64,000 nucleotides of DNA from the NCBI GenBank assembly GCA_963815135.1, contig CAWFFO010000001.1, positions 1 to 64,000 on the forward strand, given 5' to 3'. Positions 53,255 through 62,135 of this stretch are shown one piece after another. Below the pieces are notes generated by a model. It was not told the origin of the DNA. It was given only the letters and a program-made list of their open reading frames with translations, and searched no databases. The DNA comes from CAIWTU01 sp963815135 (GTDB lineage: Bacteria > Desulfobacterota > Desulfuromonadia > Geobacterales > Geobacteraceae). How positions within the stretch are numbered: the stretch's first letter is position 1; every line of letters starts with the position of its first letter. Both the position numbers and the translations under genes were made by a program.

Positions 53255-54211
53255 ATGTCGAATCACTATTATCTGGATTTTGAAAAACCCGTCGTTGAAC
53301 TTGAGAATAAAGTCAGTGAGCTTCTCGAGGTTTCCTCCGGGGATGCCGATCTGAAAACGGAAGTTTCCAGGCTGGAGAAAAAGATCGAAAAAATGCGGGC
53401 GGAAATTTACGCGAATCTGAGCAGCTGGCAGATTACCCAGGTCGCCCGTCATATAAACCGGCCTTTTACGCTTGACTATATAAAGCACATATTCACGGAT
53501 TTCGAGGAATTGCACGGAGACAGGAACTTCGCGGACGACCATGCCATCGTCGGCGGGCCGGCCAGGCTGAACGGCAGACCGGTTATGGTGATCGGCCACC
53601 AGAAGGGAAGGGACACGAAAGAGAAAGTGTTTCGCAACTTCGGCATGCCAAATCCGGAAGGTTACCGCAAGGCCCTTCGCCTTATGCAGATGGCCGAACA
53701 CTTCAGGCTGCCGGTGTTGACTTTTGTCGACACACCCGGCGCTTTTCCTGGAATAGGCGCTGAAGAAAGGGGGCAGGCCGAGGCCATTGCCCGCAATCTG
53801 CGCGATATGTCTCGCCTTACGGTGCCCATAATCGTAACGATCACGGGGGAGGGCGGTTCCGGAGGTGCACTGGCCATAGCTGTCGGCGACAGGATTCTGA
53901 TGCTGGAATTTTCCGTTTATTCGGTTATTTCTCCGGAAGGATGCGCCGCAATATTGTGGTCCGACGGTACTAAAGGTGAAACCGCGGCAGAAGCACTTAA
54001 ACTCACGGCAAAGAATCTCAAGGAACTTGCAGTAATTGATGAAATAGTCAAGGAACCCGTGGGAGGAGCCCATCGGAACCATAAAGCGATGGCCGTTACT
54101 CTGCGTGAAGCCCTGGTGAGAAATCTGGACGAACTGGAGAAGATCCCGGCAGACAGGCTTGTTGAGGAACGTTACCGTAAATTCAGGGCCATGTCGAGGT
54201 TTGTGGAGTAG
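53255..54211 (+). CDS. accA: Acetyl-CoA carboxylase carboxyltransferase subunit alpha
   Basis: 318 residues. AccA and AccD together transfer CO2 from biotin to acetyl-CoA, the first step of fatty acid synthesis. Motifs: YYLDFEKPVVELENKV at the N terminus, ARHINRPFTLDYI, DFEELHGDRNFADDHAIVGG, FGMPNPEGYRKALRLMQMAE, FVDTPGAFPGIGAEERGQAEAIARNL, and GGSGGALAIAVGDRILMLE. GGAGA lies 10 bases upstream of the ATG. It follows dnaE by 90 bases, an order also seen in other proteobacteria. Confidence 0.95.
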   Translation: MSNHYYLDFEKPVVELENKVSELLEVSSGDADLKTEVSRLEKKIEKMRAEIYANLSSWQITQVARHINRPFTLDYIKHIFTDFEELHGDRNFADDHAIVGGPARLNGRPVMVIGHQKGRDTKEKVFRNFGMPNPEGYRKALRLMQMAEHFRLPVLTFVDTPGAFPGIGAEERGQAEAIARNLRDMSRLTVPIIVTITGEGGSGGALAIAVGDRILMLEFSVYSVISPEGCAAILWSDGTKGETAAEALKLTAKNLKELAVIDEIVKEPVGGAHRNHKAMAVTLREALVRNLDELEKIPADRLVEERYRKFRAMSRFVE

Positions 54212-54331
54212 AGGCTGGTAAAAGGCGAAGGGAAAAACCCAACACCGTCTGACAAATGCCGGCATCAGATTATACTGTTCCCAAACTTTTGCCAGTCACT
54301 GGTAACCAGTCACCGCCTTTCAGGAGTCATA

Positions 54332-55063
54332 ATGCAGGAACGATTACAGAAGATTCTTTCCAAGGCCGGAGTGGCTTCGCGACGTGAAGCGGAGACCATG
54401 ATATCGTCCGGCCGGGTTGCAGTTAACGGTGTAACGGTAACGGAAATGGGTGTCAAGGCGGATCCCGACAGGGATATCATTATGCTGGACGGGAAGCCTG
54501 TGGCCCCCGTTCAGACCAAAGTATACATAATGCTCAACAAACCGGCCGGTTATGTGACTACTATGAAAGATCCCGAGGGGCGGCGCATCGTTACGGAACT
54601 CCTCAAAGATGTGAAAGAAAGGGTTTATCCGGTAGGACGCCTGGATTATAATACCGAAGGACTTCTTCTACTTACCAATGATGGAGAATGGGCAAACAAC
54701 CTCGCTCATCCACGGCACGAGGTTGACAAGGAATACCAGGTAAGAATAAGGGGTAGGATATCACAGGAGCAGATCGACAGGCTTGCCGCCGGAGTCGACC
54801 TGGATGACGGCAGGACTGCACCGGCGTCGGTAAGGGTCAGCAGGCAAAGCGAAAACAATACCTGGGTGTCAATTATTATCCATGAGGGCAGGTATCGCCA
54901 GGTGCGCAGAATGTGCGAGGCGGTAAACATGCAGGTGGTAAGGCTTAAAAGATCCCGATACGGTTTCCTGGACCTCGGTGAGTTGAGACCCGGTGAGTAT
55001 AGAAGATTGACCGGAAATGAGGTTGCCGGGTTGAGGAAGTCAGGTGGGAAACGGTATCTGTGA
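54332..55063 (+). CDS. rluB: RsuA/RluB-type 23S rRNA pseudouridine synthase
   Basis: 243 residues. An S4 RNA-binding domain (MQERLQKILSKAGVASRREAETMISSGRVAVNGV) is followed by the pseudouridine synthase domain with the catalytic Asp in VGRLDYNTEGLLLLTNDGEW, then HEGRYRQVRRMCEAV and RYGFLDLGELRPGEYRRLT. The family modifies 16S or 23S rRNA; RluB is the best guess by length. A strong terminator follows. Confidence 0.85.
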   Translation: MQERLQKILSKAGVASRREAETMISSGRVAVNGVTVTEMGVKADPDRDIIMLDGKPVAPVQTKVYIMLNKPAGYVTTMKDPEGRRIVTELLKDVKERVYPVGRLDYNTEGLLLLTNDGEWANNLAHPRHEVDKEYQVRIRGRISQEQIDRLAAGVDLDDGRTAPASVRVSRQSENNTWVSIIIHEGRYRQVRRMCEAVNMQVVRLKRSRYGFLDLGELRPGEYRRLTGNEVAGLRKSGGKRYL

Positions 55064-55117
55064 AAGAGAATATTATGTTTTAAAAATTTAAGAATGATTG
55101 TAAATAAGATTGAAATC

Positions 55118-55147
55118 AAGGGAGGGCATGCGTGCTCTCCCTTTTTT
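55118..55147 (+). terminator. Rho-independent terminator after rluB
   Basis: AAGGGAGGGCATG pairs with CGTGCTCTCCCTT and is followed by TTTTTT. Confidence 0.85.
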
Positions 55148-55564
55148 ATTGCCGAAATCCAGGCTCCTGGCGCATTGAATTTACTTTGAACTCACTTTTT
55201 TTATCCCCAATATTTTCGGAATAACCATACAGCAACCGGATTTATAAGGTAAATTTTATGTACACTAAAAATAATTCTAAAATATGATTGAAAAAAATTT
55301 TAAATTACATTAAATTGCAATGGTCGTAAATGAGTTTATAAACGACATTAGATATAGTAAAATGCTTGATAAATGCAATATGCGTCAAAATTTGGTGTTT
55401 ACTAATTTTAAAAATAGTAAAATTATATGTTGCGCAATGTTTAATTTTGCGAAAAATAGATTTTATTTAAAACAAAAATTTACGAGTCGATTGTCATCAA
55501 TAATTGATTACGGACCGGTTTTCTTCAATAGATGCTGAGAAACGCGAAAGGAAGGTTAAATCAT
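55148..55564. other. AT-rich intergenic stretch upstream of the orphan recombinase
   Basis: Over 400 bases of strongly AT-rich sequence with no convincing gene. A short open frame (55320-55538) lacks a ribosome site. AT-rich leaders upstream of integrases often hold regulatory or attachment sites, but no repeat pair was found here. Confidence 0.5.
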
Positions 55565-56665
55565 ATGTCAAAATGTGCCAGGGGGATCTACAAGAGGGGG
55601 AAGATTTTCTGGATATGTTATAAAAACGGCGATAACAGGATCGTCAGGGAATCTGCCAGAACCCACGATTTCAAAAAGGCCGAATCTCTCCTGGCATTGA
55701 GGCGCAAAGAATCAGTTTCTCCGGTTCCGGAAAAGGTTTGTGGCCCTTTGCCTTTCAGGGTCCTGGCGGAAAAATATCATGCCTTCGCCTTGTCACAGAA
55801 GTCATACTACATTAAGAAAATAATTATCAACCAGCTTGCTGAAGAGTTTGGCAGTACCGACCTGAGCGAGTTTCATACCGCACTGGTCGAGTTCTATCTG
55901 TGTGAGGGGCTCGATCAGGGGTTAAAGCCGGCTACGGTTAACCGGCGCCTTGCATGCCTGAAGCATATGTTCCGCAAGGCTTGCGAGTGGGGGCTTTGTT
56001 CCGGTGAAAAGCTTAAGGAGATCAGGAACGTGAAATTCCTGAGGGAAAACAACCAGAGAGTTAGATACCTTCAAACCGAGGAATGCCAGAAACTTATAAA
56101 TGTCTGCGATAAATATTCAAGGTTAAGACATCTGAAGCCTATTATTATTACCGCTATGAATACCGGTATGAGGAGAGGGGAAATCCTTTCACTGAAATGG
56201 GAGCAGGTTGATTTCAAGAAAGGAGTTATTGTTCTCCATGATAGAGACGACGAAATAAGACATCTCCCGATTAATGAGGCGCTTGCCGAAACTTTGCGAG
56301 AAATAGAGAGAAGGGACGACATTCCTTACGTTTTCGTTGATTCCCACGGCAACCCTTTTAAACATATCAGGGAGGCCTTTGCCTCAGCGTGCAGGAGAAG
56401 CGGTATAGAGGATTTCCACTTCCAGGATCTTCGCCATACCTTTGCCTGTCATCTGGTGAAGGCTGGCATAGAGCTTGTCACGGTTTCGAAACTGCTCGGG
56501 CATAAGAGTATGGCGATGACTCTCAGGTATTTATTTCTAGCCCCCGATCATATGAAAGCCGCAGTCAATACCCTGAATATCCTGACAAGACGCCCCGCGC
56601 CTTTTCTTTATGCCGATTCGGAAAGTCATTCGAGGGCGAAAAGAGGCCATCGCAGCGTTGCCTAG
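55565..56665 (+). CDS. Tyrosine recombinase (phage-integrase/XerC family)
   Basis: 366 residues from ATG 55565. An N-terminal arm (CARGIYKRGKIFWICYKNGDNR, RTHDFKKAESLL) and a SAM-like core domain (LAEKYHAFALSQKSYYIKK, TVNRRLACLKHMFRKACEWG) precede the catalytic domain. Catalytic residues: Arg in MNTGMRRGEILSLKW, HFQDLRHTFACHLV (HxxR), LLGHKSMAMTLRYLFLAP (second His and nucleophile Tyr). No other element genes or att duplication are visible nearby; it looks like an orphan or the remnant of a lost element. Confidence 0.88.
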   Translation: MSKCARGIYKRGKIFWICYKNGDNRIVRESARTHDFKKAESLLALRRKESVSPVPEKVCGPLPFRVLAEKYHAFALSQKSYYIKKIIINQLAEEFGSTDLSEFHTALVEFYLCEGLDQGLKPATVNRRLACLKHMFRKACEWGLCSGEKLKEIRNVKFLRENNQRVRYLQTEECQKLINVCDKYSRLRHLKPIIITAMNTGMRRGEILSLKWEQVDFKKGVIVLHDRDDEIRHLPINEALAETLREIERRDDIPYVFVDSHGNPFKHIREAFASACRRSGIEDFHFQDLRHTFACHLVKAGIELVTVSKLLGHKSMAMTLRYLFLAPDHMKAAVNTLNILTRRPAPFLYADSESHSRAKRGHRSVA

Positions 56666-56792
56666 GCTGTAGTAAGTATCCTGACGGCAGGATGCCGCAG
56701 GTTCGGTTCAAGGTTGAACTTAATGAATTGCGATCCGGAGTTCAGATCATAACATTGTGGGCCGGATAAAAAAATTTACATGAAAGAACAGA

Positions 56793-56827
56793 GCCCGTAT
56801 AGGATTTCCTTGCGGGTTTTGTTCTTT
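56793..56827 (+). terminator. Terminator after the recombinase
   Basis: GCCCGTATAGGA and TCCTTGCGGGT form an imperfect stem, followed by TTTTGTTCTTT. It lies about 130 bases past the stop, in an otherwise gene-free stretch that runs to 57021. Confidence 0.55.
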
Positions 56828-57021
56828 CCGATATCCACTGAACAGTTATAAATTCTTGAAATATCACTTTTTGATTAACGGATGGTGATTCGAGGGTCCC
56901 GGTTCCGGTGTTTGTAATGCTGCCATACATTTATTTCAAGTTTTTTGAAATGTTGTCGATAAGCAACAACAAAGGAAACGTTTTTTTCATCTGCAGCATA
57001 TTTTTATAAGGAGGTGGTTGC

Positions 57022-57213
57022 ATGGCAGGCAGGATTAGAAAAATGATAGATTCTATTATCGAACAAAGAACCAAGGATAACCCGATGATGGCTGGTGTTA
57101 TCAAAACGAAGCTTGCGCTGAAGGGGATTGACCCGACAAAGTTCACAGCCCAGTCCGACGACGATCCGGTTATTATCGGCAAACTTGAAGCGTTTTTGAA
57201 AGAAATGAAGTAA
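57022..57213 (+). CDS. Small protein upstream of FIST sensor
   Basis: 63 residues (IRKMIDSIIEQRTKDNPMMAGVIKTKLALKGIDPTKFT, then DDDPVIIGKLEAFLKEMK). Preceded by the strong site AAGGAGGTGGTT. Two helices joined by an acidic turn; no domain recognised. It ends 24 bases before the FIST gene and is probably co-transcribed, so a role in that signalling unit is inferred. Confidence 0.65.
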   Translation: MAGRIRKMIDSIIEQRTKDNPMMAGVIKTKLALKGIDPTKFTAQSDDDPVIIGKLEAFLKEMK

Positions 57214-57237
57214 TAAAACGACAATAGGAGTACGCTT

Positions 57238-58344
57238 ATGAAAATTACTACAGCATGTTCCACCAAAAGCAATATCAGCGATATTGTTAAAGATCTGCAG
57301 AGCCAGATTGGGGATTTTCAGAAAAAGATGGTTGTATATTACGCGTCGTCGACATTTGACCCTGATATGATCAGCAAGGAAATACAGGCGGGTTTCCCCG
57401 GAGTTACGGTGCTAGGCTGTTCCACCGCCGGTGAAATCACGAGCGGCAAAATGCTGAATGATTCGGTTGTCGCAATGGCTTTTGACGACGAAGCCATGAA
57501 AGACGTGGAAATTGCGGTTATTGAAGACCTTAAAGACGAAAAAGGAGTGGAAAAGGCTTTTGCGGCTTTTGAAAAATATTACGGCATTCCGATGCTGGAC
57601 ATGAATCCATCGCGCTACGTGGGGATGATCCTGGTCGACGGGCTGTCCGGCGCTGAAGAAAAACTGATGGAAAGAATAGGGGAGATGACGGACATCCTGT
57701 TTGTCGGCGGTTCCGCAGGTGATGACCTGAAGTTCGAAGGCACCCATGTGTACGCGAACGGCAAAAGTTACCAGAACGCCGCAGTTCTGGCGTTGATGAA
57801 GCCTGGAACAAAATTCACCTTCATAAAGACGCAGAGTTTCTCCATCCTCCCGGAAAAGCTTGTGGTCAGCAAGGCCGATGAAGCAAACCGTGAAGTTATC
57901 GAATTCAACGGCAAACCTGCTGTGGTTGCATACGCCGAGGCGCTCGGTATTCCCGCTGATAAGGCGGATTCCAGATTCATGCATAATCCCGTCGGACTGG
58001 TTGTCAATGACGAGCCTTACGTCCGTAGTCCACAACGGGTAACAGACGGCAAAATGAAATTTTATTGTGGCGTCATGGAAGGCATGGAGCTTTCGCTTCT
58101 CGAATCACAGGACATAATCGAAGGCACGAAAAAAGCCTTGGAAAACGCCAAAACGGAACTGGGAAATATTTCCGCCATAATCAACTTCAACTGTATTCTG
58201 AGGACACTGGAACTTATCCAGAAGCAGTCGACCGGCGAGTATGGTTCCCTGTTCAACGATATACCGACGATCGGCTTCAGCACCTATGGCGAGCAGTTCA
58301 TAGGTCACATAAACCAGACCGCCACCATGCTGGCCTTCAAGTAG
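57238..58344 (+). CDS. FIST domain sensory protein
   Basis: 368 residues with FIST N (about 20-220: VVYYASSTFDPDMISKEIQAGFPGVTVLGCSTAGEI, YVGMILVDGLSGAEEKLMERI, ILFVGGSAGDDLKFEGTHVYANG) and FIST C (about 235-355: FNGKPAVVAYAEALGIP, LLESQDIIEGTKKAL, GFSTYGEQF). FIST proteins are predicted to bind small ligands, perhaps amino acids, and to feed signal transduction. There is no fused kinase or GGDEF domain here, so it must act through a partner. A site TAGGAG precedes the ATG. Confidence 0.9.
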   Translation: MKITTACSTKSNISDIVKDLQSQIGDFQKKMVVYYASSTFDPDMISKEIQAGFPGVTVLGCSTAGEITSGKMLNDSVVAMAFDDEAMKDVEIAVIEDLKDEKGVEKAFAAFEKYYGIPMLDMNPSRYVGMILVDGLSGAEEKLMERIGEMTDILFVGGSAGDDLKFEGTHVYANGKSYQNAAVLALMKPGTKFTFIKTQSFSILPEKLVVSKADEANREVIEFNGKPAVVAYAEALGIPADKADSRFMHNPVGLVVNDEPYVRSPQRVTDGKMKFYCGVMEGMELSLLESQDIIEGTKKALENAKTELGNISAIINFNCILRTLELIQKQSTGEYGSLFNDIPTIGFSTYGEQFIGHINQTATMLAFK

Positions 58345-58464
58345 TATAAGACTGTAATCGACAAAATCGCCACAGAGACTCGGTGTCAAAAAAGAAAACT
58401 TTTTCGGCTCCGTTTCTCTGCGGCAACTTTTTCTTGAGGGTTGCTGGACCTGCTTTTAATCCTG

Positions 58465-58592
58465 GATTCGGCAGTTGCAGGCATCCTCCGTTCGCTCCGG
58501 AGGCCTGTTTCAGCTGCTCTAACCTCATTTCGCTGCAGCCGATAAACTCACCCTTCGGGTTCAGTCAATATCGGCTGTCCACACTCCATTTC
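58465..58592. repeat. MITE-like dispersed repeat, truncated second copy
   Basis: 128 bases, 96% identical by count to 11794-11921 and without gaps. The part of the unit that carries the right inverted end is missing. The repeat covers the last 15 codons of the hydrogenase protease gene and supplies its stop codon. Confidence 0.8.
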
Positions 58593-59060
58593 CGAAGTTA
58601 TTTCCTCAATAAATAGCATAAGCTTTTCGATGAGTATATCTACCGCAGCTTCGACCTCAGTTGTCAGGCTTTCTCTTATTTCGGTAGGGGGGGCAATGGT
58701 TACTCCCCAGACTTCCCATGACGGGAATGGTTCTGCGAGCCCAAGCATTTCGAGACAGTTCATTACCGAACCAATATCGGCCTGGTGTAAAGACGGTGCA
58801 AATGCTCTTCGATAATTGCCCTCATAAACAAGCTCACCCGGTTGCGTTCCTTCGAATGCGTCTACAAAGATGAATTTCTCCGCAAGGTCAAGAAGTGATG
58901 ATATTTCGAAATGATCACCATCCAGGGTGTGAAGGAAAACTCCCGCATTGCTCCCCAATTTTTTTTTGAGACGAAGAACCACTTCTATACCAGCACCGTC
59001 ATCCCCCGCAATGGTATTACCGACCCCTATAACGGCAAGCGGAAATCTTGACTGATGCAT
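58548..59060 (-). CDS. Hydrogenase maturation protease (HycI/HyaD family)
   Basis: 170 residues. It removes the C-terminal tail of the large subunit after nickel insertion. Motifs: LAVIGVGNTIAGDDGAGIEVV with metal-binding Asp, FIFVDAFEGTQPGELV and SLHQADIGSVM with the conserved His. The start at 59060 is two bases after the upstream stop. The C-terminal residues MECGQPILTEPEG are encoded by the dispersed repeat, so the native C terminus was replaced. Last gene of the operon. Confidence 0.88.
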   Translation of the reverse strand: MHQSRFPLAVIGVGNTIAGDDGAGIEVVLRLKKKLGSNAGVFLHTLDGDHFEISSLLDLAEKFIFVDAFEGTQPGELVYEGNYRRAFAPSLHQADIGSVMNCLEMLGLAEPFPSWEVWGVTIAPPTEIRESLTTEVEAAVDILIEKLMLFIEEITSEMECGQPILTEPEG

Positions 59061-59062
59061 GC

Positions 59063-59782
59063 TCAGTACCTCTTGATATGGTAAATACAATGGGATGCGC
59101 CGCGCTCTGCATTGATCAGCCTCAACCTGGTGTTTCCCATTTTACTGACGTAACCGGACAAGTAATAATAGAAGAGGGTACAAAGCTCACCCCCGAGGGA
59201 TATTTTTTCCTTGCCGCACAAGTCCCTTACAAAGCATCCGTTAACCCGGATGGCAAGTTGATCCTCGCACTCATTAGTCGAATCGATTTCCCAGGCAGGA
59301 GCAAAGTCCTTCTTTGCAAGCAGCAATGCCTCTTCCAGGGAGTTGCAAGTCCGGTAACGGGGAAGCCTCGATGCAAGCGAACGTCCGGCCAGTGTTCCGA
59401 CAGCCGGGAGCCCGGTCCCCAGTGTCTGTCTGAATACGGCAGCCACCGACAGAAGCCTCACGCCCAGATCCGTCAACGCCTTGTCCCATTGTTTTCTGTC
59501 TTGAGGTATATTGGGCGCCTGCCAGGAGTCACACGCCATTCCGGTTGCCATCTTCAAGGCATAGGGATCATGGTAATACGCCTCGGAAAAGGTAACCCCC
59601 TTGTGGTCTATGGCCGTTGCCGGGCAGATCTCCGCACATCCGAGGCAACCGAAACATTCCTTTGCCTTGACCGTCTCGGCTACACCCTTTTCTTCATTGA
59701 AGGAAAATACCCCGGTGCTGCAATAATCAACACAGAGTGAACAACCGACGCACGCTTTTTCATCTATGGCAATGTCGATCAT
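59063..59782 (-). CDS. 2[4Fe-4S] ferredoxin-type hydrogenase partner with C-terminal V4R-like domain
   Basis: 239 residues. Two classical clusters at the N terminus (CVGCSLCVDYC and CFGCLGCAEICP) indicate an electron-transfer subunit. The C-terminal 150 residues are unlike ferredoxins: helical, then NGCFVRDLCGKEKISLGGELCTLFYYYLSGYVS and RGASHCIYHIKRY, a pattern reminiscent of V4R small-molecule-binding domains. It overlaps the large-subunit stop by four bases. It may pass electrons between the hydrogenase and an unknown acceptor. Confidence 0.75.
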   Translation of the reverse strand: MIDIAIDEKACVGCSLCVDYCSTGVFSFNEEKGVAETVKAKECFGCLGCAEICPATAIDHKGVTFSEAYYHDPYALKMATGMACDSWQAPNIPQDRKQWDKALTDLGVRLLSVAAVFRQTLGTGLPAVGTLAGRSLASRLPRYRTCNSLEEALLLAKKDFAPAWEIDSTNECEDQLAIRVNGCFVRDLCGKEKISLGGELCTLFYYYLSGYVSKMGNTRLRLINAERGASHCIYHIKRY

Positions 59783-61185
59783 ATTGCATGCCTCCTTGAG
59801 ATTGTGCGAAGCGGTTCCATTTCCCTGCGGATTACCACCTCCATCGGCATACGTCCCGATGAGTGTGTCGCGCAGGCCAGGCAGGGGTCAAAACAGCGAA
59901 GCGCGAATTCCATCCCGTTCATGAGCTGGTCGTCGTCGTTAAGAGGCAGGAGGTGCCCGGCTACAGAGGTAATCGCGCTATCGATTGCGTCGTAATTATT
60001 CTGTGTGGCGACGATGAGGTTGGCCTCCGTGACCCTGCCGTCTGCATCAGCCGTATAGTCATGGATGAGCACGCCGCGGGGAGATTCGATCATTCCCCTG
60101 TACCTGCCTTCACCGGGGACCGCTTCGACACGGATCGGACCGCCTGAAAGTTCGCCGTCGGCGATTTCGGACATTCTTTCACAGCAAAAAAGCATTTCCA
60201 CTAGCCTCGCTTCAATGTAATCAAGAGCCGACAGCTTGGGACGGCAATTGCTGTGGAACTCCCGGAGTGCTTCGTTCGCCCTGGCAGTGCAGAAAAAATT
60301 GTTCACATTGAGTCTGGCCAGTGGCCCGACAAAATAGCCGGCCTGGTCCGCCGATCTCAGGCGGACCGATTTCATGTGAGAAGAAGGTTTGACGTGTTCG
60401 ATAAGATTGTCTGCGTAACAGGTGGCGGTAAAGGAGCGCTCCATTTTTCCCTGTGCAGAGACGACAACGGCGTCTCCTTCCAGAAAACTGACAACGCCTT
60501 CTTTTGAAAGGCCCAGTGAATTCAAGGGCATAAGTGCTGCCTGGCGGAACTCTTCCAAGGCAGTCAGACGTTCTCGCACTTTCAGCGATACATCATCCAG
60601 GATCGCCAGTGCTTCCCTGCCCCATCCGCCGATCAGGCCGAGCTTATCCCTGTCCGGCCTGGAGGCCATCCCTCCCGGAACCGCTGACACCGGATGAACG
60701 CCGCGTCCTCCAATAATCTCAACTGTCCGCTGACCGATGCTTCGCAATCTCAATATCTTTTTGGCAAGCTCAGCATCGAGGTTGAGGATGCCGAAAATGT
60801 TTCTGTTTTCCGGCTTTGCGTTGAAACCCACCAGCAGATCTGGCCCTGTCAGGAGAAAAGTGCTGAGAGCATGCGAGTGAAGAAGGTGTCCCATGTACAT
60901 TAGTTCGCGTAATAGCTTCGCTTCTTCCGGAGGGCTGATTCCCAAGCCGTTTTCAATGGCAACGACAGACGCCAGGTGCTGCGCCGCCGGACAAACTCCG
61001 CATATCCTGGCGATTATCTGGGGCATTTTGAATAGCTCCATCTTCTCGACAAGTTTCTCGAAACCCCTTATTTCCAGAACCTGCAAATGTCCATTGACTA
61101 TGTTTCCTCCGTCATCCAGGTCAAGCACTATTTTTGCGTGTCCTTCAACACGCGTTGCCGGATCAACTGTTATCGTCCGTCCCAT
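59779..61185 (-). CDS. [NiFe] hydrogenase large subunit (group 3, Mvh-like)
   Basis: 468 residues from the ATG at 61185. Both nickel-binding motifs are present: RICGVCPAAQHLAS near residue 60 and DPCLACATH near the C terminus (about 440). ITVDPATRVEGHAKIVLDL begins the protein. These features match group 3 cytoplasmic hydrogenases (F420-non-reducing Mvh type; G. sulfurreducens has a similar one). The start shares one base with the small-subunit stop (TGATG). The processing tail after DPCLACATHSSGRMPMEV ends in RRHAI. The physiological electron partner is not encoded here. Confidence 0.92.
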   Translation of the reverse strand: MGRTITVDPATRVEGHAKIVLDLDDGGNIVNGHLQVLEIRGFEKLVEKMELFKMPQIIARICGVCPAAQHLASVVAIENGLGISPPEEAKLLRELMYMGHLLHSHALSTFLLTGPDLLVGFNAKPENRNIFGILNLDAELAKKILRLRSIGQRTVEIIGGRGVHPVSAVPGGMASRPDRDKLGLIGGWGREALAILDDVSLKVRERLTALEEFRQAALMPLNSLGLSKEGVVSFLEGDAVVVSAQGKMERSFTATCYADNLIEHVKPSSHMKSVRLRSADQAGYFVGPLARLNVNNFFCTARANEALREFHSNCRPKLSALDYIEARLVEMLFCCERMSEIADGELSGGPIRVEAVPGEGRYRGMIESPRGVLIHDYTADADGRVTEANLIVATQNNYDAIDSAITSVAGHLLPLNDDDQLMNGMEFALRCFDPCLACATHSSGRMPMEVVIRREMEPLRTISRRHAI

Positions 61186-62135
61186 CAATATCCCTCCTGT
61201 CCACTGGCCGCGGGCATTTCCGGGCTGTCGCCCGCCCATTCCCTGATCTTCATGGAGGGTTTTTTGTAAACCACGGGTGAGGCCAGGGTATAAGAATAGA
61301 ATGTCTTTGCTTCCTGCTCCATATAGTCGGTTATTTCTTGCGGCAACGATCCGGTAAGAAGACTCATGCGCCTTGCGATGAGGGTTCTGATGTCGAGATG
61401 AGGCTCGGTTATTATATCCATGCTCGGCCCGTTGCATCCCGTACAGGCTATCCCGGAGGCCGGGCAGGGCGCGAGGCAGCGGTTCAGGGTGACAGAGCCG
61501 AGACAGATTACTCCCTGGCTGAGAAAACACAAACTATCATCATCAGCTGTGACAGCTCCCTTTATCAGTTGGACACCTTCCCGTTTCAGCATTTTCCGTT
61601 CACAATCCGCACAGACGCTCTTCCCCGTAACTGGCGGAGCGGATGCTCCGAGTGCTCTCGAGATCGCGGATGCTATGAAGTAGGGATGGGGTGGGCACCC
61701 GGGCAGATAAATATCCACGTCAACCACTTCATCTATGGGGATCACACCCTCCTCAAGTTTTACGGCGCCGGAGTCAGGGCATTGATCCCGGTTGTTGGTT
61801 GGACCTTTTCCGTAAACTCTGTCGAGGATCGCATCCTGATCATACAGCCACCCTATCCCGGAGGGCCCACCATAAACAGCGCAACTGCCGAAGGCGATGA
61901 GTGTCCGGACGCTTTTTCTGAATTTCAAAAGAGACTGGCGGTCATGCTCGCTGCGTACGGCGCCTTCCACGATCCCCACCTCGGCGGAAGGGTAACCCTT
62001 TTCGTCCATCAGTATCGGTAGCCGGACGAATTCACCGATTTCAACCAGGTTGATGAGTTTTTCGTGCAGATCCACAATCGCAATGTGGCAGCCTGAACAA
62101 CCGGAAAGCCATTCGGTAGAAATTTTCCCCCTCAT
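61185..62135 (-). CDS. [NiFe] hydrogenase small subunit
   Basis: 316 residues. The proximal cluster is bound by SGCSGCH (Cys13, Cys16), AFGSCAVYGG and LPGCPPHP. The C-terminal domain has a further CADCERK and CLAPCPASGIACTGCNGP, consistent with extra iron-sulfur clusters. There is no twin-arginine signal, so the enzyme is cytoplasmic. The start overlaps the upstream gene's stop by four bases (ATGA). Confidence 0.9.
   Translation of the reverse strand: MRGKISTEWLSGCSGCHIAIVDLHEKLINLVEIGEFVRLPILMDEKGYPSAEVGIVEGAVRSEHDRQSLLKFRKSVRTLIAFGSCAVYGGPSGIGWLYDQDAILDRVYGKGPTNNRDQCPDSGAVKLEEGVIPIDEVVDVDIYLPGCPPHPYFIASAISRALGASAPPVTGKSVCADCERKMLKREGVQLIKGAVTADDDSLCFLSQGVICLGSVTLNRCLAPCPASGIACTGCNGPSMDIITEPHLDIRTLIARRMSLLTGSLPQEITDYMEQEAKTFYSYTLASPVVYKKPSMKIREWAGDSPEMPAASGQEGY

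Noticed and set aside
55320..55538. 72-codon open frame in the AT-rich leader
   Set aside because: Composition matches random AT-rich sequence and no ribosome site precedes it.
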